A DNA stretch of 64,000 nucleotides from CAYLPU01 sp964385635 (GTDB lineage: Bacteria; Chloroflexota; Anaerolineae; B4-G1). The notes beneath the pieces are model-generated. The model did no database searches, was not told where the DNA came from, and saw only the letters and a list, made by a program, of their open reading frames with translations. The stretch's first letter is position 1, and the number at the start of each line of letters is the position of its first letter. The stretch covers positions 1 to 64,000 of the forward strand of contig CAYLPU010000006.1 of NCBI GenBank assembly GCA_964385635.1, in the 5' to 3' direction. A program made the position numbers and the translations under genes. Positions 8,537-16,426 of this stretch are shown in pieces.

Positions 8537-8608
8537 CGCCTTTACAGTGTAACACATGCGACTCGCCGGCGCATCGACCCGCCGGACAATCTTGGGATTG
8601 GACGAGTG

Positions 8609-8642
8609 GCCAATCTTTTACCTGGTCATGTGACCGATTGGC
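8609..8642. promoter_or_regulatory. Nested palindrome, possible regulator site
   Basis: GCCAATC...GATTGGC encloses GGTCATGTGACC. The inner TGGTC-N-GACC pattern resembles operators of FadR-subfamily GntR regulators, but it lies about 130 nt upstream of the GntR-gene promoter. Shown by symmetry only. Confidence 0.3.
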
Positions 8643-8769
8643 GCTGCAGCCCAGGGCTCTTGGGCACTAGCAAGCGGAAGAAAGAACCCAACCTGTCACA
8701 TTCTACCCACATGAGTGATATTGTCAACACCAATACCCCAATAGTCTTCTCCCCATTTGTATTTCGAGC

Positions 8770-8798
8770 TTGACTTTATGCTTGGATTGTGCTAAAAT
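8770..8798 (+). promoter_or_regulatory. Sigma-70-type promoter of the GntR gene
   Basis: TTGACT, 17-nt spacer, TAAAAT. The expected start site near 8805 lies just before the palindrome at 8812-8828. Confidence 0.75.
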
Positions 8799-8811
8799 GG
8801 ATCGAAAGGTC

Positions 8812-8828
8812 TGATGATCTGATAATCA
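8812..8828 (+). promoter_or_regulatory. Candidate GntR operator 1 (TGATGATCTGATAATCA)
   Basis: Palindrome of pattern TGATnATCnGATnATCA directly downstream of the promoter start site. With its flanks (CTGATGATC-T-GATAATCAG) the arms match at 8 of 9 positions. Confidence 0.6.
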
Positions 8829-8843
8829 GTTAGTGAGACCCTA

Positions 8844-8860
8844 TGATTATCCGATGATGA
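8844..8860 (+). promoter_or_regulatory. Candidate GntR operator 2 (TGATTATCCGATGATGA)
   Basis: Second, weaker match to the same pattern, 32 bp (about three helical turns) downstream of the first and 22 bp before the start codon. Same-face spacing suggests two cooperating dimers. Confidence 0.5.
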
Positions 8861-8881
8861 TGGTGGAAATAGGAGTCGTAA

Positions 8882-9595
8882 ATGAGTTCAGTAGCCTTGG
8901 TGGAAATAGAGCCAGCCAGCCGAAGGACGTTGGCCGAATCAGTTGCAGAGCAACTCATCTCTCTCATATTGGGGGGGCATCTGAGTCCAGGAGATAAGTT
9001 ACCCTCTCAGCAGGAACTCACAGAGAAATTGCAGGTTGGGCGTTCAACTGTCCGTGAGGCCCTTGGCAGTCTTGCCGCAATGGGTCTGGTAGATATGAAG
9101 CAAGGACAGGGTACCTTTGTGAAGGAATTGGATGCCAGGACTATTATGCGTCCTGACCTCTTGGCTCGGATAATAGGCAGGAATTTGACTGAGCAGTTGC
9201 TAGAAGCACGACAGATCATTGAGCCGGAAATCGCGAATCTCGCAGCACAGAGAGCAACCGATGAGGATTTAACAGCCATACGGGAGATTCTAACCAAATG
9301 TGAGGCGGCCATCGAAGCGGGCCAATCGTTGTACCGTCTGTCTCCAGAGTTTCACCATACTGTCACACGGGCGGCCCACAATGAAGTCCTCTCAACGTTC
9401 ATAGATTCGATTCTGGGTCCGCTGGCCGAGCGCGGCTTGCTCTTGGAGGAGAAGCCAGGTTATCTGGAATGGGAGTTGGAGTCTCACCGAGGGGTGTATG
9501 AGAGCATCGCTCAAGGGGATGGGGATAGAGCCAGGGCCGTCATGGCAAAGCACGTAGAGGAGTCTACTGTGGCATTGCTCGAAATGCTATCATGA
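8882..9595 (+). CDS. GntR-family regulator, FadR/FCD subfamily
   Basis: 237 residues. Winged helix about residues 12-80 with LSPGDKLPSQQELTEKLQVG and STVREALGSLAAMGLV; the FCD ligand domain follows, with the expected histidines in FHHTVTRAAHNE and in the segments ESHRGVYESIAQGDGDRAR and MAKHVEES, which usually bind a metal that holds a carboxylate ligand. Ribosome site AGGAG precedes ATG 8882. It opens the co-directional catabolic island, with its own promoter and two palindromes, so it most likely represses itself and genes downstream in response to an organic acid intermediate. The ligand is unknown. Confidence 0.92.
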   Translation: MSSVALVEIEPASRRTLAESVAEQLISLILGGHLSPGDKLPSQQELTEKLQVGRSTVREALGSLAAMGLVDMKQGQGTFVKELDARTIMRPDLLARIIGRNLTEQLLEARQIIEPEIANLAAQRATDEDLTAIREILTKCEAAIEAGQSLYRLSPEFHHTVTRAAHNEVLSTFIDSILGPLAERGLLLEEKPGYLEWELESHRGVYESIAQGDGDRARAVMAKHVEESTVALLEMLS

Positions 9596-9614
9596 ATTGA
9601 AAGGACCTGACTGA

Positions 9615-10103
9615 ATGGGTGAGGTCGGCAGCATGGGAAAGCCAACTCTGTTGATCATTTACTACAGCCGTAGCGGACACGTGCGGCGCATGGCGGAGGC
9701 CATCGCCGAGGGTGCACGAAGCGAGGGAGTGAATGTCTTGCTAAAGACTCCGGACGACTGCCCGCGCCGGCTTTTGTTGGAAGCAGACGGCTTGGCTTTT
9801 GGTTCGCCATCCTATTACAGCACCGTCGCCTGGCCCCTCAAGAAGTTCATGGACGAGGAAACGCACCCTCTCCACAAGAACTATCAACTCCGAGGCAAGC
9901 TGGGCTTTGCCTTCTGTTCGGCGAATTGGTGGCCCGACGTGCATCGCTGCCTCGTAGCGATGATGTGGTTTCTGCAGAATCACCGCATGACCATCACCGA
10001 CACCATTGGCTTCACCGATGAATCGCCGGAGGATGTGGTGAGACAGGATTGCCTGGCCTTTGGCCGCAAGGCAGCGCAGGCCATACTGGAAGCGGTAGAC
10101 TGA
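9615..10103 (+). CDS. Flavodoxin / NAD(P)H-dependent FMN oxidoreductase-like protein
   Basis: 162 residues with the flavodoxin fold. The FMN phosphate loop is YYSRSGHVRRMAEAIAEGA after the first strand, GLAFGSPSYYSTVAWPLKKF is the second cofactor-contacting loop, and GKLGFAFCSANWW is the third. It resembles WrbA/NAD(P)H:quinone reductases and long-chain flavodoxins. It lies 19 nt after the GntR gene and 43 nt before the first AOR, so it is a plausible electron carrier or reductase for AOR. ATG 9633 is a possible alternative start. It could act with NAD(P)H or as a ferredoxin substitute; sequence does not decide. Confidence 0.8.
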   Translation: MGEVGSMGKPTLLIIYYSRSGHVRRMAEAIAEGARSEGVNVLLKTPDDCPRRLLLEADGLAFGSPSYYSTVAWPLKKFMDEETHPLHKNYQLRGKLGFAFCSANWWPDVHRCLVAMMWFLQNHRMTITDTIGFTDESPEDVVRQDCLAFGRKAAQAILEAVD

Positions 10104-10146
10104 AGAAAGTTCTTCTATTATGTCGTAAGGCGTGTGGAGGAATGCC

Positions 10147-12024
10147 ATGGGGCATGGGTATCACGAACGCTTGCTGTGGGTAGATTTGACAGAGGGAAGT
10201 TCCAAGACCGTGCCCCTAGAGGGAGCCCTCATCGAGAACTACATTGGCGGCAAGGGCTTTGGCGCGCGTTTGCTGTATGACACGGTTAAGGCTCAAACCG
10301 ATGCCTTTGATCCGTCTAACCTCCTGATGTTCCTGCCTGGACCTCTGACCGGCACGGTGGCCCCCTCGATGCGCGAGGTCATTGTCTTCAAATCCCCCCT
10401 GACTGGAACGTATGGGGATTCGTTCCATGGTGGGACCTTGGGCCCCGAGATCAAGTATGCCGGTTATGATGGCATTGTCATCACCGGTCGGGCCAATGCG
10501 CCTGTCTATCTCTACATTGACGACGACCGAGTGGAGGTCAGGGATGCCGCTTTTCTGCGGGGTAAGGACACCTATCAGACCTACGAGAGCCTGTACGAGG
10601 AACTGAGAGACCGCACCTTCAAGATCGCCTGCATCGGCCCGGCGGGCGAGAACCTGGTACGCTTCGCCTTGATCGACGCTATGCCCCATCGCCAGGCCGG
10701 CCGCTGCGGTGGGGGAGCGGTGATGGGTTCCAAGAATCTCAAGGCCATCGTCGTGCGAGGAACCCATCGTTTGACCGTAGCCGAACCGGACCGCCTCCTG
10801 TCCGCCGTGCGCACATCCTGGGAACAGATCAGGCGAGGGGCGGAGATGCACGGTTTCACAGAGACTGGAACACTGGGGGGCTTCGACGCTCATAGTGACC
10901 TGGCCCTTTTCCCTGTCTACAACGCCAGGCAGGCTTCCTTTCCGGGGGCAGGCAAGATAGATGGGGTGATACACCATAAACACATCTGGCTACGCAACAC
11001 GGCCTGCATGGGTTGTATCATCGCCTGTAGCAAAGTTGGCGTCCTGCGTCGCGGCGCTCACAAGGGTACTGTCTGCGAAAACGTCGAGTACGAGAGCCTC
11101 GCTTTGATGGGTAGCAACCTGGGGATTGACCACCTTGAGGGAGTAGCCTATGCCTGTCACTTATGTGATGTCCTGGGCCTGGACACCATGTCCGCCGGGG
11201 GAGTGATCGGCTTCGCCATGGAGGCGTTGGAACGGGGCCACCTGCGGCCAGAGGACGTGGATGGGCTGGACCTCAAGTTCGGGGCGTATAAGGCGGTGCA
11301 TCGTATTCTGGAGATGATCGCCTTCCGGCAGGGAATTGGTGACGTCTTGGCCGAGGGCGTGAAGCGCGCCGCGGAACAAGTCGGTCAGGATTCGTACAAG
11401 TACGCCGTACATACCAAGGGGCTGGAGATGCCTGGTTACGACCCGCGCGGGTTGCCCGCCCATGGTCTGGGCTACATGACCGGGGACAAGGGTGGCGAAC
11501 ACGTGCAGGGCTACATGGTGGGCTACGAGGCCTGGGGAGGAACCTGGCACGGTCGCAAGTTCGAGCGTTTCGGCGTCGAAGGCAAGGCCGAAGTTCTGAT
11601 CTGGCTGCAGGACTATCAGGTCGGGACCAACACACTGGTGAAGTGTGACTTCACCAAAGGCAGCAGCGAGGAAGGTGGCGGTACTTCGCCCGAGACTTTC
11701 GCCAAGATGTTGAGCGCCGTAACCGGCACCGAGTACACAGCCGAGGACATCAACCTCGTGGGCGAGCGCATCTACAACTTGACCCGGTTATTCAACCTGC
11801 GCGAGGGTTTCACCCGCAAGGACGACGATGTGGCCTATCGCTGCCGCGAGGATCCACTGCCCGATGAACCGGTCAAGGGCCGTCGGCTGACCCGCGAGGA
11901 CCTGGACTATATGCTGGACGATTACTATTGCCTCCGAGGCTGGAACGAGCAAGGCGTACCAACGCCGACGAAGCTGAAAGAACTGGGGCTTGAGCAAGAC
12001 GGGCGACAGCAGGGCATCGTCTGA
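10147..12024 (+). CDS. Tungsten aldehyde:ferredoxin oxidoreductase family protein (AOR1)
   Basis: 625 residues, standard AOR length. The N-terminal AOR fold begins GYHERLLWVDLTEG with IGGKGFGARLLYD; the [4Fe-4S] ligands fit the pattern C-x2-C-x3-C at C287, C290 and C294 (CMGCIIAC), with the distant C500 (LVKCDF). The pterin-binding DxxGLD motif is seen in CDVLGLD. Enzymes of this family oxidise aldehydes to acids using W-bis-pterin and pass electrons to ferredoxin. ATG 10147 with GGAGG is preferred over upstream GTG 10132. An insertion after C500 (KGSSEEGGGTSP) is absent from AOR2, its close paralogue. Which aldehyde is used is unknown. Confidence 0.93.
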   Translation: MGHGYHERLLWVDLTEGSSKTVPLEGALIENYIGGKGFGARLLYDTVKAQTDAFDPSNLLMFLPGPLTGTVAPSMREVIVFKSPLTGTYGDSFHGGTLGPEIKYAGYDGIVITGRANAPVYLYIDDDRVEVRDAAFLRGKDTYQTYESLYEELRDRTFKIACIGPAGENLVRFALIDAMPHRQAGRCGGGAVMGSKNLKAIVVRGTHRLTVAEPDRLLSAVRTSWEQIRRGAEMHGFTETGTLGGFDAHSDLALFPVYNARQASFPGAGKIDGVIHHKHIWLRNTACMGCIIACSKVGVLRRGAHKGTVCENVEYESLALMGSNLGIDHLEGVAYACHLCDVLGLDTMSAGGVIGFAMEALERGHLRPEDVDGLDLKFGAYKAVHRILEMIAFRQGIGDVLAEGVKRAAEQVGQDSYKYAVHTKGLEMPGYDPRGLPAHGLGYMTGDKGGEHVQGYMVGYEAWGGTWHGRKFERFGVEGKAEVLIWLQDYQVGTNTLVKCDFTKGSSEEGGGTSPETFAKMLSAVTGTEYTAEDINLVGERIYNLTRLFNLREGFTRKDDDVAYRCREDPLPDEPVKGRRLTREDLDYMLDDYYCLRGWNEQGVPTPTKLKELGLEQDGRQQGIV

Positions 12025-12059
12025 GCTCCAGGCACGGTTTTGACAAGGAGAATGGATGC

Positions 12060-13505
12060 ATGGATGCTGCGAAGGCGGGTCACCGCCACTTTCGTGTCTT
12101 GTCTGATGAACAGTGCCAGCAGATTCACCTGGCCAGCCTGGAGATATTGAGTCGCACAGGGATCCGGGTCATGGACGAGGAGGCGGTCGCGCTGCTACGG
12201 GAGGCTGGGGCCGACATAACCGACGGTAATCTGGTGCGCTACCCACCGCATCTGGTCGAGTGGGCATTGAGCGTGGCCCCGCCGCGCGTGGTGCTCTGTC
12301 ACCGCAACGGCGAGCGGGTGATGTGGTTGGAGGATCGCAACGTCTACTTCGGCACCGGCTCCGACTGCCCCAATGTGTTAGACTCTTTCACCGGTCAGCG
12401 GCGGAAGTCCCTCAAAGAAGACGTGGCGCAGGGCATCCGTCTCTGCGACGCCCTGGCCAACATCGACTTTGTGCTGTCCATCGGCCTCATCTCCGACGTG
12501 CCTGTGGCTGTGTCGGACGTGCATCAGTTCGAGGCCATGCTGCTTAACACTGTAAAGCCTATCGTCTTCACTGCTCACGGACTGGAAGGCTGCCAAGACA
12601 TTATTGAGATGGCCGAGGTTGCGGTTGGTGGTGCGGACGAACTGCGCCGTAATCCTAATGTAGCCGTATTTGTCGAGGCCAACCCCCCGTTGCAATTCAA
12701 CAGAGAGACGTTGCAAAAGATCCTGTTCATGGCCGAGAAGATGTTGCCAGTCGTTTTCGGCTCTGGTCCCATGATGGGCGCTTCCGGCCCCCAGACGCAC
12801 GCTGGCATCATCGCCCTGTCCAATGCCGAGAATCTGGCGGGCAACGTCATCGTCCAGCTCAAACGACAGGGCACACCCTTCATTTACGCTCACGGTATCC
12901 ACCCGCTGGACATGCGTACCACCGTACTGCCTTACGGCGCGCCAGAGCTCTCGCTCAATACCGGGGCAGCGGCCGATCTCGCCCACTTCTACGATCTGCC
13001 GGTATGGGGCTATGCTGGCTGTAGCGACGCCAAGATACTCGACGAACAGGCGGCCATGGAGGCCACCGCCTCAGTGATCATGTCCATCCTGACTGGCAAC
13101 AACCTGGTACACGATGTTGGGTATCTGGAGAGCGGTCTGACCAGCAGTTTCGAGATGATCCTCCTCTCCGACACGGCGATTGAGATGGCCCGCCACATGC
13201 TCAAACCTATCCAGATTGACGAGGAGTCGTTAGCGCTTGATCTGATCCACGAGGTTGGGCCGGGTGGCTCCTTCATCGAGAAGAAACACACCCTGAAACA
13301 CTTTCGGGAGGTGTGGTATTCCGACATGGTTGACCGGTGGAACTATGAAAAGTGGACCGAAGCGGGCAGTCTAACGATGGGCGAGCGCCTCAACCAGAAA
13401 GTGAAGCAGATTTTGCAGGAGCACACCCCTGAACCGCTGCCTGATGACAAAGTGCGGGCTATCAAAGGGATCGTAGAACGAGCAGTGCAACGTTCAGTAG
13501 AATAG
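12060..13505 (+). CDS. MttB-family (trimethylamine methyltransferase-like) protein, non-pyrrolysine
   Basis: 481 residues, the normal COG5598 size. Family landmarks include GTGSDCPNVLD, GSGPMMGASGPQTHAG, TGAAADLAHFYDLPVWGYAG and SDAKILDEQAAMEATAS. The frame is uninterrupted, with no in-frame UAG, so it belongs to the large group lacking the pyrrolysine of true MttB; characterised members (MtgB, MtpB, MtcB) demethylate glycine betaine, proline betaine or carnitine to a corrinoid protein. It lies 35 nt after AOR1, and a trace of a second copy follows AOR2. A corrinoid acceptor is not seen nearby, so the reaction here is inferred only from family. Confidence 0.9.
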   Translation: MDAAKAGHRHFRVLSDEQCQQIHLASLEILSRTGIRVMDEEAVALLREAGADITDGNLVRYPPHLVEWALSVAPPRVVLCHRNGERVMWLEDRNVYFGTGSDCPNVLDSFTGQRRKSLKEDVAQGIRLCDALANIDFVLSIGLISDVPVAVSDVHQFEAMLLNTVKPIVFTAHGLEGCQDIIEMAEVAVGGADELRRNPNVAVFVEANPPLQFNRETLQKILFMAEKMLPVVFGSGPMMGASGPQTHAGIIALSNAENLAGNVIVQLKRQGTPFIYAHGIHPLDMRTTVLPYGAPELSLNTGAAADLAHFYDLPVWGYAGCSDAKILDEQAAMEATASVIMSILTGNNLVHDVGYLESGLTSSFEMILLSDTAIEMARHMLKPIQIDEESLALDLIHEVGPGGSFIEKKHTLKHFREVWYSDMVDRWNYEKWTEAGSLTMGERLNQKVKQILQEHTPEPLPDDKVRAIKGIVERAVQRSVE

Positions 13506-13519
13506 GAACAGTTAAGAAA

Positions 13520-15160
13520 ATGCTTGACGTACTGATTCGGGGCGGCGCGATCATCGATGGCTCTGGCAACCCCTGGTTCAAAGGTGACGTGGCCATCAGC
13601 AGGGGCAAGATCATCCAGGTCGGGCGAAAGATTCGTGCACAGGCACATCGGGTCATAGATGCAAGGGGGTTGTTCGTCTCACCCGGCTGGGTAGACGTGC
13701 ATAGCCACTCGGATCGGTCATTGATCTCACACCCCCACGCAGATAGTTTACTGATCCAAGGCTCAACACTCACTGTGACCGGAAACTGTGGCATTTCGGC
13801 AGCGCCTCTGATCGGAGTCGCTCTGGAGCAGAGCCTCTCAAGCCTCGATACTGCCACACAGGCTCCCGATCCGGATACTCCTGGTTTCGAGGTAGGTTGG
13901 TCCACTTTTGATGAGTACCTGAGCCGGCTGGAGCGGCAGGGAGTGTCTATGAACGTGGCCTCCCTGGTGGGACACAGCACCATCAGGTTGTGTATCATAG
14001 GACATGCGGAGAGGAAAGCCACCCCCACGGAACTGAGCGAGATGGAGAAACTGGTGGACGCGTCCATGAAAGCAGGCGCTTTCGGCCTCTCCACCGGGCT
14101 CGTCTACTGGCCTGGTTGCTGGTCCGATACCGAAGAGATAATCGCGCTCGCCAGGGTCGCAGCCAGGTATCAGGGGATCTACGTGTCGCACATCAGGGGA
14201 GAGCGTGAGACGAACATCGAGGCCACGAAAGAGGCTATCACGATTGGCGAAAAAGCAGGTATCCCGGTCCATATCTCTCACATGCAAAGCAAGTTTCCAG
14301 CGTATGGGAGAGTCGAGGAGAAACTAAGGCTTATGCACCAGGCTCGCCAGAGCGGTATTGACATCGCCTGTGATACGGACGCCTTCCCTTGGATATACTA
14401 CGAGGCCAGTTCTCCCCTCCCTCCATGGCCGTTCAAGTCCGATCACGAGACATTTGTGGCTATGCTCAAAGATCCGGAGAGCAGAGCCAGGCTCAAAGAG
14501 GAAATGAGGGCCATCGACCCATACGGGCCACTCGGCAGAACGGGAGACGGCGGCATCTATCAGCAACGTGCCTGGGACAGGGTATGGATCTATGAGTGTA
14601 AGTCCGATCCCGGCGTCGAGGGGAAGAAGATATCGGAAATTGCCTCAGAGCGCCAGGCCGAGCCTGAGGACGCCCTATTCGACTTGATCGTTGCTGAGGA
14701 AGGCAAGGGGCCCCACGTGTTCGTCGCCCACATCGAGGACGATCATCACATCACTGCTCCCGACCCCCTGTGCATCTTTCCCAGCACCGACTGCGAAGCG
14801 ATGGATCTCTCGAAAGTGGGACCGCGCTACATGCAATACAGCCAGGAGTGGCTCAGCATGTTCCCACGAGTGCTCAGCCGCTATGTCAAAGAAGAAGGGT
14901 TGATGACCGCAGAGGAGGCCATCAGGAAGATGACTTCCTTCGCCTGCCAGCGTTTTGGGATCAGGGACAGGGGCATGATCCGGGAGGGGATGTGGGCCGA
15001 CGTGACCGTTTTTGACTATGACAAGATCGAAGCCAGGGGGACCTACGAGGACCCACTGGAGCGCCCTCGTGGGATTGAATACGTCTTGGTCAACGGCCAG
15101 GTGGCTGTCGAGGAGGGGGAGTACACAGGGAGATTGGCAGGACAGGTGCTAAGACACTAA
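13520..15160 (+). CDS. N-acyl-D-amino-acid deacylase family amidohydrolase (copy 1)
   Basis: 546 residues. Amidohydrolase start LIRGGAIIDGSGNPWF; metal ligands H61 and H63 in VDVHSHSD, and the D-aminoacylase zinc-bridging Cys in GNCG (C90). Later ligands lie in YVSHIRGER and HISHMQS, and the C-terminal sandwich ends in VLVNGQVAVEEGEYTG. Enzymes of this class hydrolyse N-acyl-D-amino acids, but the family also includes dihydroorotase-like hydrolases of other amides. It lies 14 nt after the MttB-type gene and its paralogue is at 44264. A role in releasing an amine or amino acid from an N-acylated substrate fits the neighbourhood. Confidence 0.9.
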   Translation: MLDVLIRGGAIIDGSGNPWFKGDVAISRGKIIQVGRKIRAQAHRVIDARGLFVSPGWVDVHSHSDRSLISHPHADSLLIQGSTLTVTGNCGISAAPLIGVALEQSLSSLDTATQAPDPDTPGFEVGWSTFDEYLSRLERQGVSMNVASLVGHSTIRLCIIGHAERKATPTELSEMEKLVDASMKAGAFGLSTGLVYWPGCWSDTEEIIALARVAARYQGIYVSHIRGERETNIEATKEAITIGEKAGIPVHISHMQSKFPAYGRVEEKLRLMHQARQSGIDIACDTDAFPWIYYEASSPLPPWPFKSDHETFVAMLKDPESRARLKEEMRAIDPYGPLGRTGDGGIYQQRAWDRVWIYECKSDPGVEGKKISEIASERQAEPEDALFDLIVAEEGKGPHVFVAHIEDDHHITAPDPLCIFPSTDCEAMDLSKVGPRYMQYSQEWLSMFPRVLSRYVKEEGLMTAEEAIRKMTSFACQRFGIRDRGMIREGMWADVTVFDYDKIEARGTYEDPLERPRGIEYVLVNGQVAVEEGEYTGRLAGQVLRH

Positions 15161-15206
15161 TATCCACATCTGACACAGATTGCCAGGTGAAGGTGAGGAG
15201 GAGGAT

Positions 15207-16406
15207 ATGTCAGTTTTCAGCCGCAGAGAAATGGATCGCAGGGCCAGGAACCTGCGTCAGAAGATGGCGGAACAGGGAATCGAATGCGTTATTGCTACTT
15301 CCTACGCCGCCTCATACTACTTGAGCGGTGCGCCCATCCACTGTTTCGGCCGGCCGATGGCAACGCTGATCCCTTTGGAGGGGGAAGCCGCGATCGTCGA
15401 GGCAATCATCGAGAAGGGGCATACTGAGAAGCAGTCGTGGATCGAGGATATCCGTTCCTATTGGGACTACAACATAGAGCCTACCTACGAGAATCCCAGA
15501 CCTCCGCTGGCTTCGATGGTGCACCTGGTCAAGGGTGCTCTGGCAGACCGGAGGCTGGAGACTGGCCGCATCGGTATTGAGGAGGGGCACCTCCCGCTGG
15601 GGCACTACGAGGCTCTGAGGGCGGCGCTGCCGAAGGCTGAGTTCGTAGGTGTTTCCGATATGCTGGATCGGCTGCGCATGGTCATGTCGGAGGAGGAGTT
15701 GCGCTTGACCCGCTCGGCCGACGCCGTCGCAGACCTGGGACAGGAGACGCTGATCCGCGCTATCGAACCCGGCAAGCCGGCCTACGAGTTGGCCACGCAC
15801 GTCAAGACTGTGATGACTGAGGAAGTCCTGAACCGGCACCCCGACGTGCCTTTTCTAATCCACGCTGGTTGTGGGCTAGGCTCGGCGGAAAAGGGAGCGG
15901 GTCACAGCGAGTGGACCACCTGGAATCTGGAGGATCGAGTCAAAGAGGGTCAACTACTGGAGACGGGAATGTCAGTCTGGCTGTGGGGCTACTGGGGCAA
16001 CGTGGAGCGAGCGGTGGCCGTGGGTGAACCGACAGAGGTCGTGCGCCGGCCCTTTGAGATCATGGTGGAGGCGAATGAAGCTGCCATCGCTGCTATACGA
16101 CCGGGCGTCCGGCTCGCGGACGTAGATTGCGTCACCAAGGACGTGTTCGCCAAATATGGCTATGGCACGCGCACCGGTTCGGGCTGTGGTCGGGGCATCG
16201 TCAGTTACGAGGGCAACGCCCGCGAACTGAAAATGGACCTGCGTCTTTACTCCGACGTGGTGCTTGAGCCGGGAATGGCCTTTTCCCTGGAACCCGACCT
16301 GCGGGTACCGGGAGTAGGAACCTTCCGTCACTGCAACACGATCATTGTCACTGAAGATGGCTGTGAGGTAGACTCTCGCCTCCTGAGGGGGGTGGTCTGG
16401 GTCTAA
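15207..16406 (+). CDS. Creatinase-like M24 (pita-bread fold) protein lacking metal ligands
   Basis: 399 residues. N-terminal creatinase domain (ATSYAASYYLSGAP), then the pita-bread domain. Where metallopeptidases have the paired Asp ligands this protein reads GMSVWLWGYWGNVERAVAVG, strikingly like the non-metal creatinase pattern (GYYTALERT); the later His is replaced in GSGCGRGIVSYEG, and the last Glu site reads RHCNTI. GAGHSEWTT is a plausible equivalent of the creatinase catalytic-His region. It is therefore more likely a C-N hydrolase of the creatinase type than an aminopeptidase. ATG 15207 with GGAGGAGG is chosen over TTG 15180. Substrate unproven. Confidence 0.82.
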   Translation: MSVFSRREMDRRARNLRQKMAEQGIECVIATSYAASYYLSGAPIHCFGRPMATLIPLEGEAAIVEAIIEKGHTEKQSWIEDIRSYWDYNIEPTYENPRPPLASMVHLVKGALADRRLETGRIGIEEGHLPLGHYEALRAALPKAEFVGVSDMLDRLRMVMSEEELRLTRSADAVADLGQETLIRAIEPGKPAYELATHVKTVMTEEVLNRHPDVPFLIHAGCGLGSAEKGAGHSEWTTWNLEDRVKEGQLLETGMSVWLWGYWGNVERAVAVGEPTEVVRRPFEIMVEANEAAIAAIRPGVRLADVDCVTKDVFAKYGYGTRTGSGCGRGIVSYEGNARELKMDLRLYSDVVLEPGMAFSLEPDLRVPGVGTFRHCNTIIVTEDGCEVDSRLLRGVVWV

Positions 16407-16426
16407 GTGTACAAGGAGGAAATGTC

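Noticed and set aside
12060..13505. Pyrrolysine-containing MttB
   Set aside because: The frame has no in-frame UAG and no pyrrolysine genes are seen.
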